A stretch of DNA of 30,979 bases. It comes from Candidatus Fermentibacteraceae bacterium. Lineage in GTDB: Bacteria; Fermentibacterota; Fermentibacteria; Fermentibacterales; JCC-6. A program made the position numbers and the translations under genes. Under the pieces are notes generated by a model. It was given only the letters and a program-made list of their open reading frames with translations, did not search any database and was not told the DNA's origin. Shown piece by piece: positions 24,201 to 30,979 of this stretch. The stretch spans positions 1-30,979 of the forward strand of contig JAGGYZ010000115.1 of the NCBI GenBank assembly GCA_021162285.1, written 5' to 3'. Positions within the stretch are counted from its first letter, which is position 1. Each line of letters starts with the position of its first letter.

Positions 24201-25069
24201 TTGTTGTGGATGACAGAGCCAGAAGAATACTTCGCAGCGCGGAGAACAAGCTCAAAGAACTCAACGACAAGTACCAGGATATAGAAGACAGACTTCACCG
24301 CGGAGACGAGCTGAAGCCCGGTGTAACCAGGCTTGTGAAGGTTTACATTGCTAAACGGCGCAAACTGCGGATCGGTGACAAAATGGCAGGTCGACACGGT
24401 AACAAGGGTGTTGTGAGCATCATTGTTCCAGAAGAAGACATGCCTTACCTTCCCGATGGTACCCCTGTGGACATCTGCCTTAATCCTCTTGGTGTTCCCA
24501 GCAGGATGAATGTCGGGCAGATTATGGAAACGAACCTGGGTATGGCTGCGGGAGAACTGGGAGTCAACACTATTACCCCGGTTTTCGACAGTGTAAGCAA
24601 TGAAAAGATAGCAGATCTCCTGGAGGAGGCCGGTCTCGACCGTGATGGCAAAACAGTGCTTTACGACGGCAGAACCGGAGATCCTTTTGACCAGCGGGTT
24701 ACAGTGGGAAGAATGTACATGCTGAAGCTGGCACACCAGGTTGAAGACAAAATACATGCAAGATCAACAGGCCCATACGCCATGGTAACACAACAGCCTC
24801 TGGGCGGTAAAGCTCAGAACGGTGGTCAGCGACTGGGCGAGATGGAAGTCTGGGCTCTTGAAGCGTACGGAGCGTCACACTGCCTTCAGGAAATGCTGAC
24901 CATCAAGAGTGATGATGTGGACGGGCGTACTGAAGCTTACAAGGCAATTGTTCATGGAAGAAATGTCGAAACCAGAGGAACGCCAGAGGCGTTCAATGTT
25001 CTTCTCAGTGAAATGAGAAGTCTTGCTCTGGATGTCGAACTTGACATGACTGAAGAGAGGGAGAGGTAG
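21257..25069 (+). CDS. rpoB: DNA-directed RNA polymerase subunit beta
   Basis: The catalytic beta subunit, 1270 residues. Recognisable segments are RSPGVFFEEK in the protrusion, the rifampicin-pocket region SQLSQFMEQTNPLAELTHKR, VCPVETPEGPNIGL, KMAGRHGNKGVVS (active-site lysines) and the C-terminal QPLGGKAQNGGQRLGEMEVW that contacts beta'. The frame also allows GTG 21251, but AGAGGAG at 21245-21251 overlaps that codon and sits 5 bases before GTG 21257, giving the usual start VKKTRPMRN. Residue 474, corresponding to Asp516 of E. coli in the rifampicin pocket, is Glu here. It is separated from rpoC by one base. Confidence 0.98.
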   Translation: MKKTRPMRNFARVKPAIRVPDLLRVQKESFDNFLQADVKPDERLPQGLHKILIDTFPIESSTKEFSLEYVSYDIGRPRHSMREAVERGVTYSAPLNATMRLVTRDPETLVMKMAVDQGTFLGELPQMTKNGSFIINGAERVIVSQLHRSPGVFFEEKTQPRGRRVCTARVIPQKGSWLDLTLDSNDVIFANIDKKPKRIPITMLLRALGLSSESEILASFYPVQEKNLASVLKRQSKVSEIVHKSFAEDIIDAETGEFLVRCDEPVESAEKLEKLLEAGVETIRFLEPRNNQHSIDSIRRTLAKEEAALGAGVEKSEASATMWIYEALRGTDAPSLDHARSYLRSMFFDSKRYSLSEVGRYKLNERLNITTSMDKLTLTVPDLVAIVDNLIRLREGTNVTDDIDHLGNRRVKTVGELLGQEFSKGLARMARTIKDRMGQQDREKLRPQDLVNSRTLSSVINSFFGQSQLSQFMEQTNPLAELTHKRRTSALGEGGLTRERAGFDVRDVHHTHYGRVCPVETPEGPNIGLITTLSVYASINRFGFLETPYRRVINGKVTNEVSYLSADKEDRTTVAEADSILDENNRLVGPLVRARKAGNFPMVTPEEVEYIDVSPMQLVGLSAALIPFLEHDDANRALMGSNMQRQAVPLLFTEDPLVGTGMEEIAARDSGALVTAGRAGVITHVDSGKVVIKADGDEYDFDRDDVYRLRKFERSNQDTCVNQKPLVAVGDAVEKGDILADGMATKNGRLAIGVNSLVAFTPWNGYNFEDAIVVSERVVKDDTFTSVHIVELETQFRETKLGPEELTFDLPNATEKRIAMRNLADNGIVRVGSRVRAGDILVGKVSPKGEQDLSPEERLIRAIFGKRASDVKDTSLKAPVGMSGIVVDVKVYSRRDDTERGRREIESRVDALREERMDSEKRLFANRDAMLRDVLSGQKAATFIDGVTGEQLIPEGRKVTATFLKKIDFTDLDFNRQLVEDLVVDDRARRILRSAENKLKELNDKYQDIEDRLHRGDELKPGVTRLVKVYIAKRRKLRIGDKMAGRHGNKGVVSIIVPEEDMPYLPDGTPVDICLNPLGVPSRMNVGQIMETNLGMAAGELGVNTITPVFDSVSNEKIADLLEEAGLDRDGKTVLYDGRTGDPFDQRVTVGRMYMLKLAHQVEDKIHARSTGPYAMVTQQPLGGKAQNGGQRLGEMEVWALEAYGASHCLQEMLTIKSDDVDGRTEAYKAIVHGRNVETRGTPEAFNVLLSEMRSLALDVELDMTEERER

Positions 25070-25070
25070 A

Positions 25071-28000
25071 ATGCTTGATTCACATTCCCTGAGAGATGCC
25101 AATACATTCCCTGCTGATTTTTCTGGTATCAGAATCAGTCTGGCTTCTCCGGAAACCATCAAGGAATGGTCATACGGAGAGGTGACAAAAGCTGAAACCA
25201 TAAATTACCGCAGTTACAAACCTGAACCGGACGGTCTTTTCTGCGAAAAGATATTCGGTCCGGTTAAAGACTGGGAATGCAGTTGCGGAAGGTACAAGAA
25301 ACCTCGTTACAGAGGAGTCAAGTGCGACAGGTGCGGTGTTGAAGTAACCCATTCCCGGGTGAGAAGAAGCCGAATGGGGCACATAGAACTTGCAGTTCCT
25401 GTGTCGCATATCTGGTACTTCAAGAGTCGTAAAATCAACAAACTTCTGGATATCACAAACTTGAACCTTGAACGGGTTCTTTACTACGAATCCTATATAG
25501 TGATCACCAGTGAACATCCCTCTCTTAAACCGGGAAAAGTTCTGGATGACGAGGACTACTACGCCGCAAGAGAAACCTACGGTGAAGATGCATTCACCGT
25601 GGGAATGGGAGCAGAAGCGGTAACAAGCCTTTTGTCTGAAATAGACCTGGATGAGCTTGCTGCCACCCTTCGCACCAGCATCGCCAACGAAACAACACAG
25701 AGTCGGAGACAGAAGAACCTCAAGCGCCTGAAGGAAGTTGTCGCCTTTGAACAGTCAAAGAGTGACAACAAGCCGGAATGGATGATTCTCAGGGTTCTGC
25801 CTGTACTTCCGCCGGATCTCAGGCCTCTGGTTCCCCTTGAAGGCGGCAGGTTCGCCTCCAGCGATCTCAACGATCTTTACAGACGGGTAATCAACAGAAA
25901 CAACAGGCTTCTCAGGCTTCTGGATCTTCAAGCTCCTGATGTGATCCTTCGAAACGAGAAGAGAATGCTGCAGGAGGCTGTTGATGCTGTTCTGGACAAC
26001 GGTAGCAGAAGAAAGCCTGTAAAAGGTGCGGGAATGCGTCCACTCCGAAGCCTTTCCGATCTGCTCAAGGGCAAGCGCGGAAGGTTCCGTCAGAACCTTC
26101 TTGGAAAGCGTGTTGACTACTCCGGCCGTTCGGTTATCGTTGTTGGCCCTGAGCTTAAGATGCACCAGTGCGGTCTTCCTAAAACCATGGCTCTGGAGCT
26201 GTTCAAGCCCTTTGTGGTTGGCAGGCTGGCCAGGCTTACAGGTGACAAGGTGAAGATGGCCCAGAAGCAGGTTGAAGACAAAGATGAGATTGTATGGGCA
26301 ATTCTTGAAGAGGTAATTGCAAACCATCCTGTATTACTGAACAGGGCACCTACACTGCACAGACTTGGTATACAGGCGTTCGAGCCGGTTCTGGTGGAAG
26401 GTCTTGCTATAAGGCTTCACCCTCTGGCCTGTGCGGCGTTCAACGCCGACTTCGACGGTGATCAGATGGCGGTTCACCTGCCTCTGTCTGCCGAAGCACA
26501 GATAGAAGCCCGTGTTCTGATGCTTGGAAGCCGTAACATTCTTCAGCCTTCCAGCGGAGAACCGGTTGCTTCTCCCAGCCATGATATCGTTATAGGCGCA
26601 TACTACATCACAAAACCGCTTGCCGGAGACAAGGGTGAGGGTATGATTTTCGCGTCCAGAGAAGAGGTTATTGGTGCACTGGACGCCGGGAAGGTTAATC
26701 TTCATTCGAGAATAAAGATCCGTGGTATCAACAACATCAAGGAGACGAACTCCAAAGGTGAGAGACGCCAGCCCAAGTACTGGAAGGATTACACAATTCC
26801 CGGACAGGTCATTTTCAATTCCATCGTTCCAGAGGGAATGGGATACATAATGGCCAATGGTCTTACGGATTCCCATGCGAAGGTGTTTGGAAAAAAAGGC
26901 CTTAACCGCATGGTTTCCAGGTGTTTCACCGAGCTTGGCGCTGTAAAAACAGCAGTTTTCCTTGATAATCTCAAGGATCTGGGTTTCAAGTACAGCACAA
27001 CATGCGGGCTCACGGTTGGTATGGACGACATGATCATACCGGATGCCAAGAAGGAAATTATCAGCGAGAGTACCAGCCGCGTTGCTCAGATCGAGTTTGC
27101 ATCCCGCAAGGGTGAGATGACCGAGAGTGACAGGTACAACAAGGTCATCGATGTGTGGTCAAAAGCCACCGAAGATGTAAAGAACTCCATGATGGAGCAG
27201 CTCAGCCACGACAATCACGGTTTTAACCCTATCTACCTCATGGCCAACTCTGGAGCTCGTGGAAGTGTTGAGCAGGTTCGTCAGCTCGCCGGGATGAGGG
27301 GGCTTATGGCCAAACCCAAGAAAAAGCTTGTTGGTGAGATAGGCGAGACTATTGAAACCCCGATCATAAGTTCCCTGAAAGAGGGATTATCGGTTATTGA
27401 GTACTCAATTTCCACACACGGTTCCAGAAAGGGCCTTGCAGACACAGCACTTAAAACTGCCGACGCAGGTTACCTTACAAGAAGGCTTGTTGATGTGTGT
27501 CAGGATGTGGTGATTACCACAGAAGACTGCGGCACTATTCGCGGCCGTGAAGTTACCTCTCTTAAAGAGGGGGAAAAGGTTATTGAGAAACTCAGCGAGC
27601 GTATTGTCGGGCGAGTTACAGCAGAGGATGTCTACGATCCCGTGACCGATGAAATAATATGTGAGGCCGGTGCGGAGATCACTCCAAAACTTGCGTCATA
27701 CATAGATTCCCGCTCGATTGAATCTGTGAAAATCCGGTCGGTACTTACCTGCGAAGCAGAGCGCGGTCTGTGTGCAAAGTGTTACGGCTGGGATCTGAGT
27801 CGTAACCGCATGGTAACAGAGGGAGAGGCCGTTGGTGTTATCGCGGCTCAGTCCATCGGTGAACCTGGAACACAGCTCACTCTGCGTACCTTCCATACTG
27901 GTGGTGTCGCTTCCCGTGAAGCCCAGGATAATCAGGTTAAGGCCAGACATCCGGGTAAGGTCAGTTTCAGGAACATTCACCTTGTTGGCGGAACTGATGC

Positions 28001-29852
28001 CGAGGGGAAACCCAGCGTGATCGCTTCAAGAAACGGGCAGATAGATGTGGTCGATGCAGACGGAGAGATTCTTTCCTCGTACGAAATATCTCCCGGTTCA
28101 ATAATGTTTGTAAAAGATGATCAGGTTGTTGAACGTGAAGAGCTGCTGTTTGTTGCCGAGCCGTTCAGTAATCCTATTGTCAGCGAGCACTCCGGGTCTG
28201 TACACTATGTCGATATTGAAGAAGATGTTACACTGCAGGAAGATATCGACACTGAACAGCACAGACAGATGATAATAGTGGAAGATAGAAGCCGAACGCT
28301 TCATCCACATATATTCGTTCTCCCGGAGTTTATGGTTGTTCTCTCCGGACGTCCCAGACGCAGAGAAGAAGAACTCATTACTTTCAATGAACTTGTTGAA
28401 GAAGCTGAAACTTCCAACGGCAGGATTGTGTTTACCTACCGTGACACAAATGCGGTTCGGCCTACTTCTCTCTACGATGATATCGTAGCCAGTCACGGGG
28501 AAAGCACTTCAGAAACACCTATGCTTTCCATTGACTGCAGGAAGGTTGCTACAGGCAGTTACGCTGCTTTTTCGGAAATCGTTCAGCAGCTCGGCGGGGC
28601 TACGGCAAAGAGCAAGAAGGACAAGAAAGAGTTTGCGGTTCTGAAGGATGTTACAGATCGACTTGCAGCTTCCAGCAGCCGCAAGAATGATGAACTTGAG
28701 GATGAGTTCATGGAAGCGCTTTCAGACTACAGCAGGAATCACCCGTTTGTAATGGGCCTGGCTTGTCTTGACAAAGCTCATGCAGGAACCCGGCAGGTAA
28801 TACTTCGCTTCAGTGATGTTGTTGCTGACGCAAGGATTCTTGTTCTAGTGAGTTTCTTCCAGAAGGGTGGTTTCAGAAGTCACATTGTTGTGCGTGGCAA
28901 GCAGAAGCAGATGGGGCAGGATCAGGTGGAGCAGTTCATCAAGGATCATGTGAGAGGTATTTATCCCATTCCAAGCGGAGCCACGCTGCATGTCAGGGAC
29001 GGCCATCTTATCAAAACAGGAACCCACATCGCAAGGATGGTAAAGCGGGCCGGTATGCAGAAAGACATCACCGGTGGACTTCCCAGGGTAGACGAGCTTT
29101 TTGAAGCAAGACGTCCAGGGGACGCTGCCGCTATTGCCGAAATCAGCGGTACTGTTACTCTCAGTCCCATAAAGGCTGCCATGCGCACTGTAACCATTAC
29201 AGGAGACCAGGGGCAGGAAGCCAACATAAAGATACAGGCCACTAAACACATCAGAGTGCGTGAAGGAGACAGAGTGGAGGCAGGCGACAAGCTTACAGAC
29301 GGTCCTCTGGATCCACATGACATTCTTCGGGTTATCGGTACTGAGAGTGTTGAAGACTACCTCCTTAACGAGATACAGGAGGTCTATCGTCTTCAGGGTG
29401 TGAAGATAAACGATAAGCATATAGGCATCGTTGTAAGACAGATGCTTGGTAAAGCAAGGGTTGAGAATGCAGGAGACACCCAGTTCCTTGAAGGAGCCAG
29501 GGTAGGCCGTCTCAACCTGAACAAAGTCAATACGGAAATGATGAGTCAGGGCAGGCGCCCTGCGTCAAGTGATGTAATGCTGCTTGGTATAACCAAGGCT
29601 TCACTTGCTACGAACAGCTTTCTTTCGGCTGCTTCTTTCCAGGAAACCAATTCGGTTCTTTCAGATGCTGCCATTAACGGCAAACTTGACAAGCTGGTTG
29701 GTTTGAAGGAGAATGTGATTGTAGGACACCTTGTTCCTGCAGGAACAGGAGCGAAAGTTTACCGGGAGCTCACCATTTCCATGAGTGACGGATCTGACCT
29801 GCCGAAACCGGCTCCAGAGCCGGAGCTTGACGATAAGTTCAATCATGTATAG
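25071..29852 (+). CDS. rpoC: DNA-directed RNA polymerase subunit beta' with enlarged trigger-loop insert
   Basis: The largest polymerase subunit, 1593 residues against 1407 in E. coli. The N-terminal zinc ribbon has CSCGRYKKPRYRGVKCDRCG. The catalytic Mg loop is NADFDGDQ at 458-465 (Asp460, 462, 464). The second zinc site includes TTEDCG and CEAERGLCAKC. The bridge helix/trigger loop region has LTLRTFHTGGVASREA around 939-951. Between there and KDITGGLPRVDELFEAR (from 1331) lies the SI3-type region of sandwich-barrel motifs, about 365 residues instead of about 188. The surplus, roughly 1081-1297, is charged and has no recognisable domain. The ATG is preceded by GGGAGAGG. No frameshift is visible. 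Confidence 0.98.
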   Translation: MLDSHSLRDANTFPADFSGIRISLASPETIKEWSYGEVTKAETINYRSYKPEPDGLFCEKIFGPVKDWECSCGRYKKPRYRGVKCDRCGVEVTHSRVRRSRMGHIELAVPVSHIWYFKSRKINKLLDITNLNLERVLYYESYIVITSEHPSLKPGKVLDDEDYYAARETYGEDAFTVGMGAEAVTSLLSEIDLDELAATLRTSIANETTQSRRQKNLKRLKEVVAFEQSKSDNKPEWMILRVLPVLPPDLRPLVPLEGGRFASSDLNDLYRRVINRNNRLLRLLDLQAPDVILRNEKRMLQEAVDAVLDNGSRRKPVKGAGMRPLRSLSDLLKGKRGRFRQNLLGKRVDYSGRSVIVVGPELKMHQCGLPKTMALELFKPFVVGRLARLTGDKVKMAQKQVEDKDEIVWAILEEVIANHPVLLNRAPTLHRLGIQAFEPVLVEGLAIRLHPLACAAFNADFDGDQMAVHLPLSAEAQIEARVLMLGSRNILQPSSGEPVASPSHDIVIGAYYITKPLAGDKGEGMIFASREEVIGALDAGKVNLHSRIKIRGINNIKETNSKGERRQPKYWKDYTIPGQVIFNSIVPEGMGYIMANGLTDSHAKVFGKKGLNRMVSRCFTELGAVKTAVFLDNLKDLGFKYSTTCGLTVGMDDMIIPDAKKEIISESTSRVAQIEFASRKGEMTESDRYNKVIDVWSKATEDVKNSMMEQLSHDNHGFNPIYLMANSGARGSVEQVRQLAGMRGLMAKPKKKLVGEIGETIETPIISSLKEGLSVIEYSISTHGSRKGLADTALKTADAGYLTRRLVDVCQDVVITTEDCGTIRGREVTSLKEGEKVIEKLSERIVGRVTAEDVYDPVTDEIICEAGAEITPKLASYIDSRSIESVKIRSVLTCEAERGLCAKCYGWDLSRNRMVTEGEAVGVIAAQSIGEPGTQLTLRTFHTGGVASREAQDNQVKARHPGKVSFRNIHLVGGTDAEGKPSVIASRNGQIDVVDADGEILSSYEISPGSIMFVKDDQVVEREELLFVAEPFSNPIVSEHSGSVHYVDIEEDVTLQEDIDTEQHRQMIIVEDRSRTLHPHIFVLPEFMVVLSGRPRRREEELITFNELVEEAETSNGRIVFTYRDTNAVRPTSLYDDIVASHGESTSETPMLSIDCRKVATGSYAAFSEIVQQLGGATAKSKKDKKEFAVLKDVTDRLAASSSRKNDELEDEFMEALSDYSRNHPFVMGLACLDKAHAGTRQVILRFSDVVADARILVLVSFFQKGGFRSHIVVRGKQKQMGQDQVEQFIKDHVRGIYPIPSGATLHVRDGHLIKTGTHIARMVKRAGMQKDITGGLPRVDELFEARRPGDAAAIAEISGTVTLSPIKAAMRTVTITGDQGQEANIKIQATKHIRVREGDRVEAGDKLTDGPLDPHDILRVIGTESVEDYLLNEIQEVYRLQGVKINDKHIGIVVRQMLGKARVENAGDTQFLEGARVGRLNLNKVNTEMMSQGRRPASSDVMLLGITKASLATNSFLSAASFQETNSVLSDAAINGKLDKLVGLKENVIVGHLVPAGTGAKVYRELTISMSDGSDLPKPAPEPELDDKFNHV

Positions 29853-29881
29853 AGTTGCACTCACTGTAACAGGAGAAACGG

Positions 29882-29897
29882 CAGCTCGCGCGAGCTG
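29882..29897 (+). promoter_or_regulatory. 16-base perfect palindrome in the rpoC-rpsL gap
   Basis: CAGCTCGCGCGAGCTG is fully self-complementary. As RNA it folds to a 6-bp stem with a GCGC loop, 14 bases before the AAGGAG site of rpsL. There is no T-tract, so it is not a terminator. It may be an RNA-processing site or a protein-binding site that separates rpoC from ribosomal protein expression. Confidence 0.4.
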
Positions 29898-29916
29898 ACC
29901 CACGAAAGGAGAAAGA

Positions 29917-30288
29917 TTGCCCACCATTAATCAGCTGGTGCGGAAAGGGCGTAAGAAGCAGGTTCACAAAACCAAGGCTCCTGCCCTGACAAGCTGCCCG
30001 CAGAAAAAAGGAATATGTACCCGTGTGTACACATCCACACCCAAGAAACCTAACTCAGCGCTCCGTAAGGTTGCCCGTGTAAGGCTTCGAAACGGATTTG
30101 AGATTACAGCATATATTCCAGGCGAGGGACACAACCTTAACGAACACTCAGCTGTTCTTGTAAGGGGTGGCCGAGTAAAAGATCTTCCCGGTGTGCGTTA
30201 TCACATCATTCGCGGTGTTGAAGACGCCAGCGGAGTTGAAGGTAGAAAACAAAGCCGTTCCAAGTATGGAACCAAGCGGGAATCGTAG
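29917..30288 (+). CDS. rpsL: 30S ribosomal protein S12
   Basis: The 123-residue decoding-centre protein. Family segments are PTINQLVRKGR, KAPALTSCPQKKGICTRVYT, TPKKPNSALRKVARVRL and GEGHNLNEHSAVLVRGGRVK. The PKKPNSALRK loop is the streptomycin-resistance hot spot and has the sensitive-type lysines. The start is a TTG, with AAAGGAG 5-6 bases upstream and no in-frame ATG nearby, so the TTG is secure. It lies 64 bases after rpoC and 18 before rpsG, so the start of the str operon is joined to rpoBC. Confidence 0.98.
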   Translation: MPTINQLVRKGRKKQVHKTKAPALTSCPQKKGICTRVYTSTPKKPNSALRKVARVRLRNGFEITAYIPGEGHNLNEHSAVLVRGGRVKDLPGVRYHIIRGVEDASGVEGRKQSRSKYGTKRES

Positions 30289-30306
30289 AGCGGGGATTAG
30301 ACAAAA

Positions 30307-30774
30307 ATGAGAAGAAACAGACCAAAGAGAAGAGAAATTCTGCCTGACGTACGGTACGGGAATGTCGTCATTGCCAAGTTTATCAATAACATCATGCTGA
30401 AGGGTAAGAAGTCTGTGGCAGAGGCTATTGTTTACGGTGCATTTGATATCATTGCCGAAAAAACCGGTCAGGACCCTGTGTCCGTTTTCGGCAAGGCCAT
30501 GAACAACGTTCGCCCGTCCCTCAAGGTAAAGAGCCGCCGTGTTGGTGGATCGACCTACCAGATACCTCTGGAAGTTCGTCCTGAGGAGAGAGACGCTCTG
30601 GCCATGAGATGGATCATCGGTTTCTCAAGAAAACGCAAGGGTAACACCATGCGTGCCCGTCTGGCTGCAGAGTTTATGGATGCTGCCAGGAACGAGGGTG
30701 CAAGCGTTAAGAAGAAAGAGGATACCCACAAGATGGCCGATGCCAACAAGGCATTCGCCCACTACCGCTGGTAG
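30307..30774 (+). CDS. rpsG: 30S ribosomal protein S7
   Basis: The 155-residue primary binder that organises the 16S 3' major domain near the E site, and in E. coli the translational repressor of the str operon. Family segments are RRNRPKRREILPDVRYGNVV, KFINNIMLKGKKSVAE, NVRPSLKVKSRRVGGSTYQI, RWIIGFSRKR and KKEDTHKMADANKAFAHYRW at the C-terminus. The ATG lies after a GGGG about 10 bases upstream. An intrinsic terminator follows 25 bases after its stop, so fusA and a second tuf do not continue the operon as they do in many bacteria. Confidence 0.98.
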   Translation: MRRNRPKRREILPDVRYGNVVIAKFINNIMLKGKKSVAEAIVYGAFDIIAEKTGQDPVSVFGKAMNNVRPSLKVKSRRVGGSTYQIPLEVRPEERDALAMRWIIGFSRKRKGNTMRARLAAEFMDAARNEGASVKKKEDTHKMADANKAFAHYRW

Positions 30775-30799
30775 ACACTTTCTGTAGAGACTATAGAGA

Positions 30800-30834
30800 A
30801 ATGGCCGCTCAATTAATGGGCGGCCATTCTTTTT
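30800..30834 (+). terminator. Intrinsic terminator of the rpoBC-rpsLG operon
   Basis: AATGGCCGC (30800-30808) pairs perfectly with GCGGCCATT (30820-30828) around an 11-base loop and is followed by CTTTTT (30829-30834). The 9-bp stem and T-run make a standard Rho-independent terminator, 25 bases after the rpsG stop. Confidence 0.9.
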
Positions 30835-30979
30835 GCACGCCGGAAACGGATGCGGGAGTAACAGGCAGAAGTGTCTGGAATGGTTCTTCATCAACCGGTG
30901 AAGTGCTGTGGAACCAGTGCAGCTCGTCAGGCAGTGCAGTTCCCAGTGGAGTTTACCTGATAATGGTTGAGTCTGATAA
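30801..30979 (+). pseudogene. Open frame with sorting-domain (FlgD-Ig/T9SS-like) fragment, off right edge
   Basis: A frame starting within the terminator stem (ATG 30801, or ATG 30816) stays open for 59 codons to the right edge. Its later part reads TGRSVWNGSSSTGEVLW and then SGSAVPSGVYLIMVESD. The VPSGVYL pattern and the WNG-x-x-S-x-x-G layout are typical of the last strands of C-terminal secretion sorting domains, which normally end a long secreted protein. There is no signal peptide, no ribosome site and no upstream domain. A decayed 3' remnant of a secreted-protein gene is the best guess; a real short gene continuing to the right cannot be excluded. Confidence 0.35.

Noticed and set aside
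23399..24757. 452-codon open frame on the minus strand inside rpoB
   Set aside because: Antisense shadow of rpoB, without a start signal or recognisable protein.
30625..30894. 89-codon minus-strand frame across the end of rpsG and its terminator
   Set aside because: It crosses a conserved gene and an intrinsic terminator and shows no ribosome site or domain.

Overview
The window is a compact, almost gap-free piece of a Gram-negative bacterial chromosome. Signs of an outer membrane are a lipoprotein signal, a LolD/MacB-type ABC system, a DUF481-like beta-barrel and a beta' subunit with an SI3-type insert in the trigger loop. A surface protein ends in a Por/T9SS-type C-terminal sorting domain, which points to the Fibrobacteres-Chlorobi-Bacteroidetes superphylum or a nearby candidate phylum (Fermentibacterota-like is a guess). 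No mobile element, CRISPR array or phage gene was seen, and no gene-free stretch exceeds 300 bases; the largest intergenic gap is about 165 bases.

Layout. (1) Positions 1-4733, minus strand: three tightly coupled GT4-type glycosyltransferases, then a conserved hypothetical protein and a TPR protein that leaves the window on the left. (2) Positions 4798-11890, plus strand: a divergent run of six genes, five of whose junctions overlap. It holds another GT4 enzyme, aspartokinase, undecaprenyl-diphosphatase (UppP), a PNPOx-fold protein with no normal start codon, a large TPR protein ending in a probable outer-membrane barrel, and a secreted propeller-like protein. (3) Positions 11887-15892, minus strand: an operon of lipoprotein, ABC ATPase, FtsX/MacB-like permease and a seven-bladed propeller protein with a sorting domain. 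Its last stop codon shares a TTAA with the stop codon of the convergent gene. (4) Positions 15996-30834, plus strand: a translation/transcription super-operon. It starts from a strong sigma70-like promoter and runs tRNA-Thr(UGU), tRNA-Tyr, tRNA-Gly, tRNA-Thr(GGU), tuf, rpmG, tRNA-Trp, secE, nusG, rplK, rplA, rplJ, rplL, rpoB, rpoC, rpsL, rpsG, then a clear intrinsic terminator. (5) The last 145 bases hold an open frame resembling a piece of a secretion sorting domain.

How the parts fit together. The four glycosyltransferases and UppP, which recycles the undecaprenyl carrier, fit surface-polysaccharide assembly, although no flippase or polymerase is in view. The ABC operon and the TPR-barrel gene look like envelope functions without an assigned role. 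The right half is textbook informational synteny, with local novelties: an unusually long insert in RpoC, complementary flanks around tRNA-Trp, and hairpins in the rplK, rpoB and rpsL leaders. Non-ATG starts are frequent: GTG or TTG is preferred for about ten genes. The most unusual items are the RpoC insert, the TPR-barrel fusion, the ABC/propeller operon and the likely ATT start of the PNPOx-family gene.
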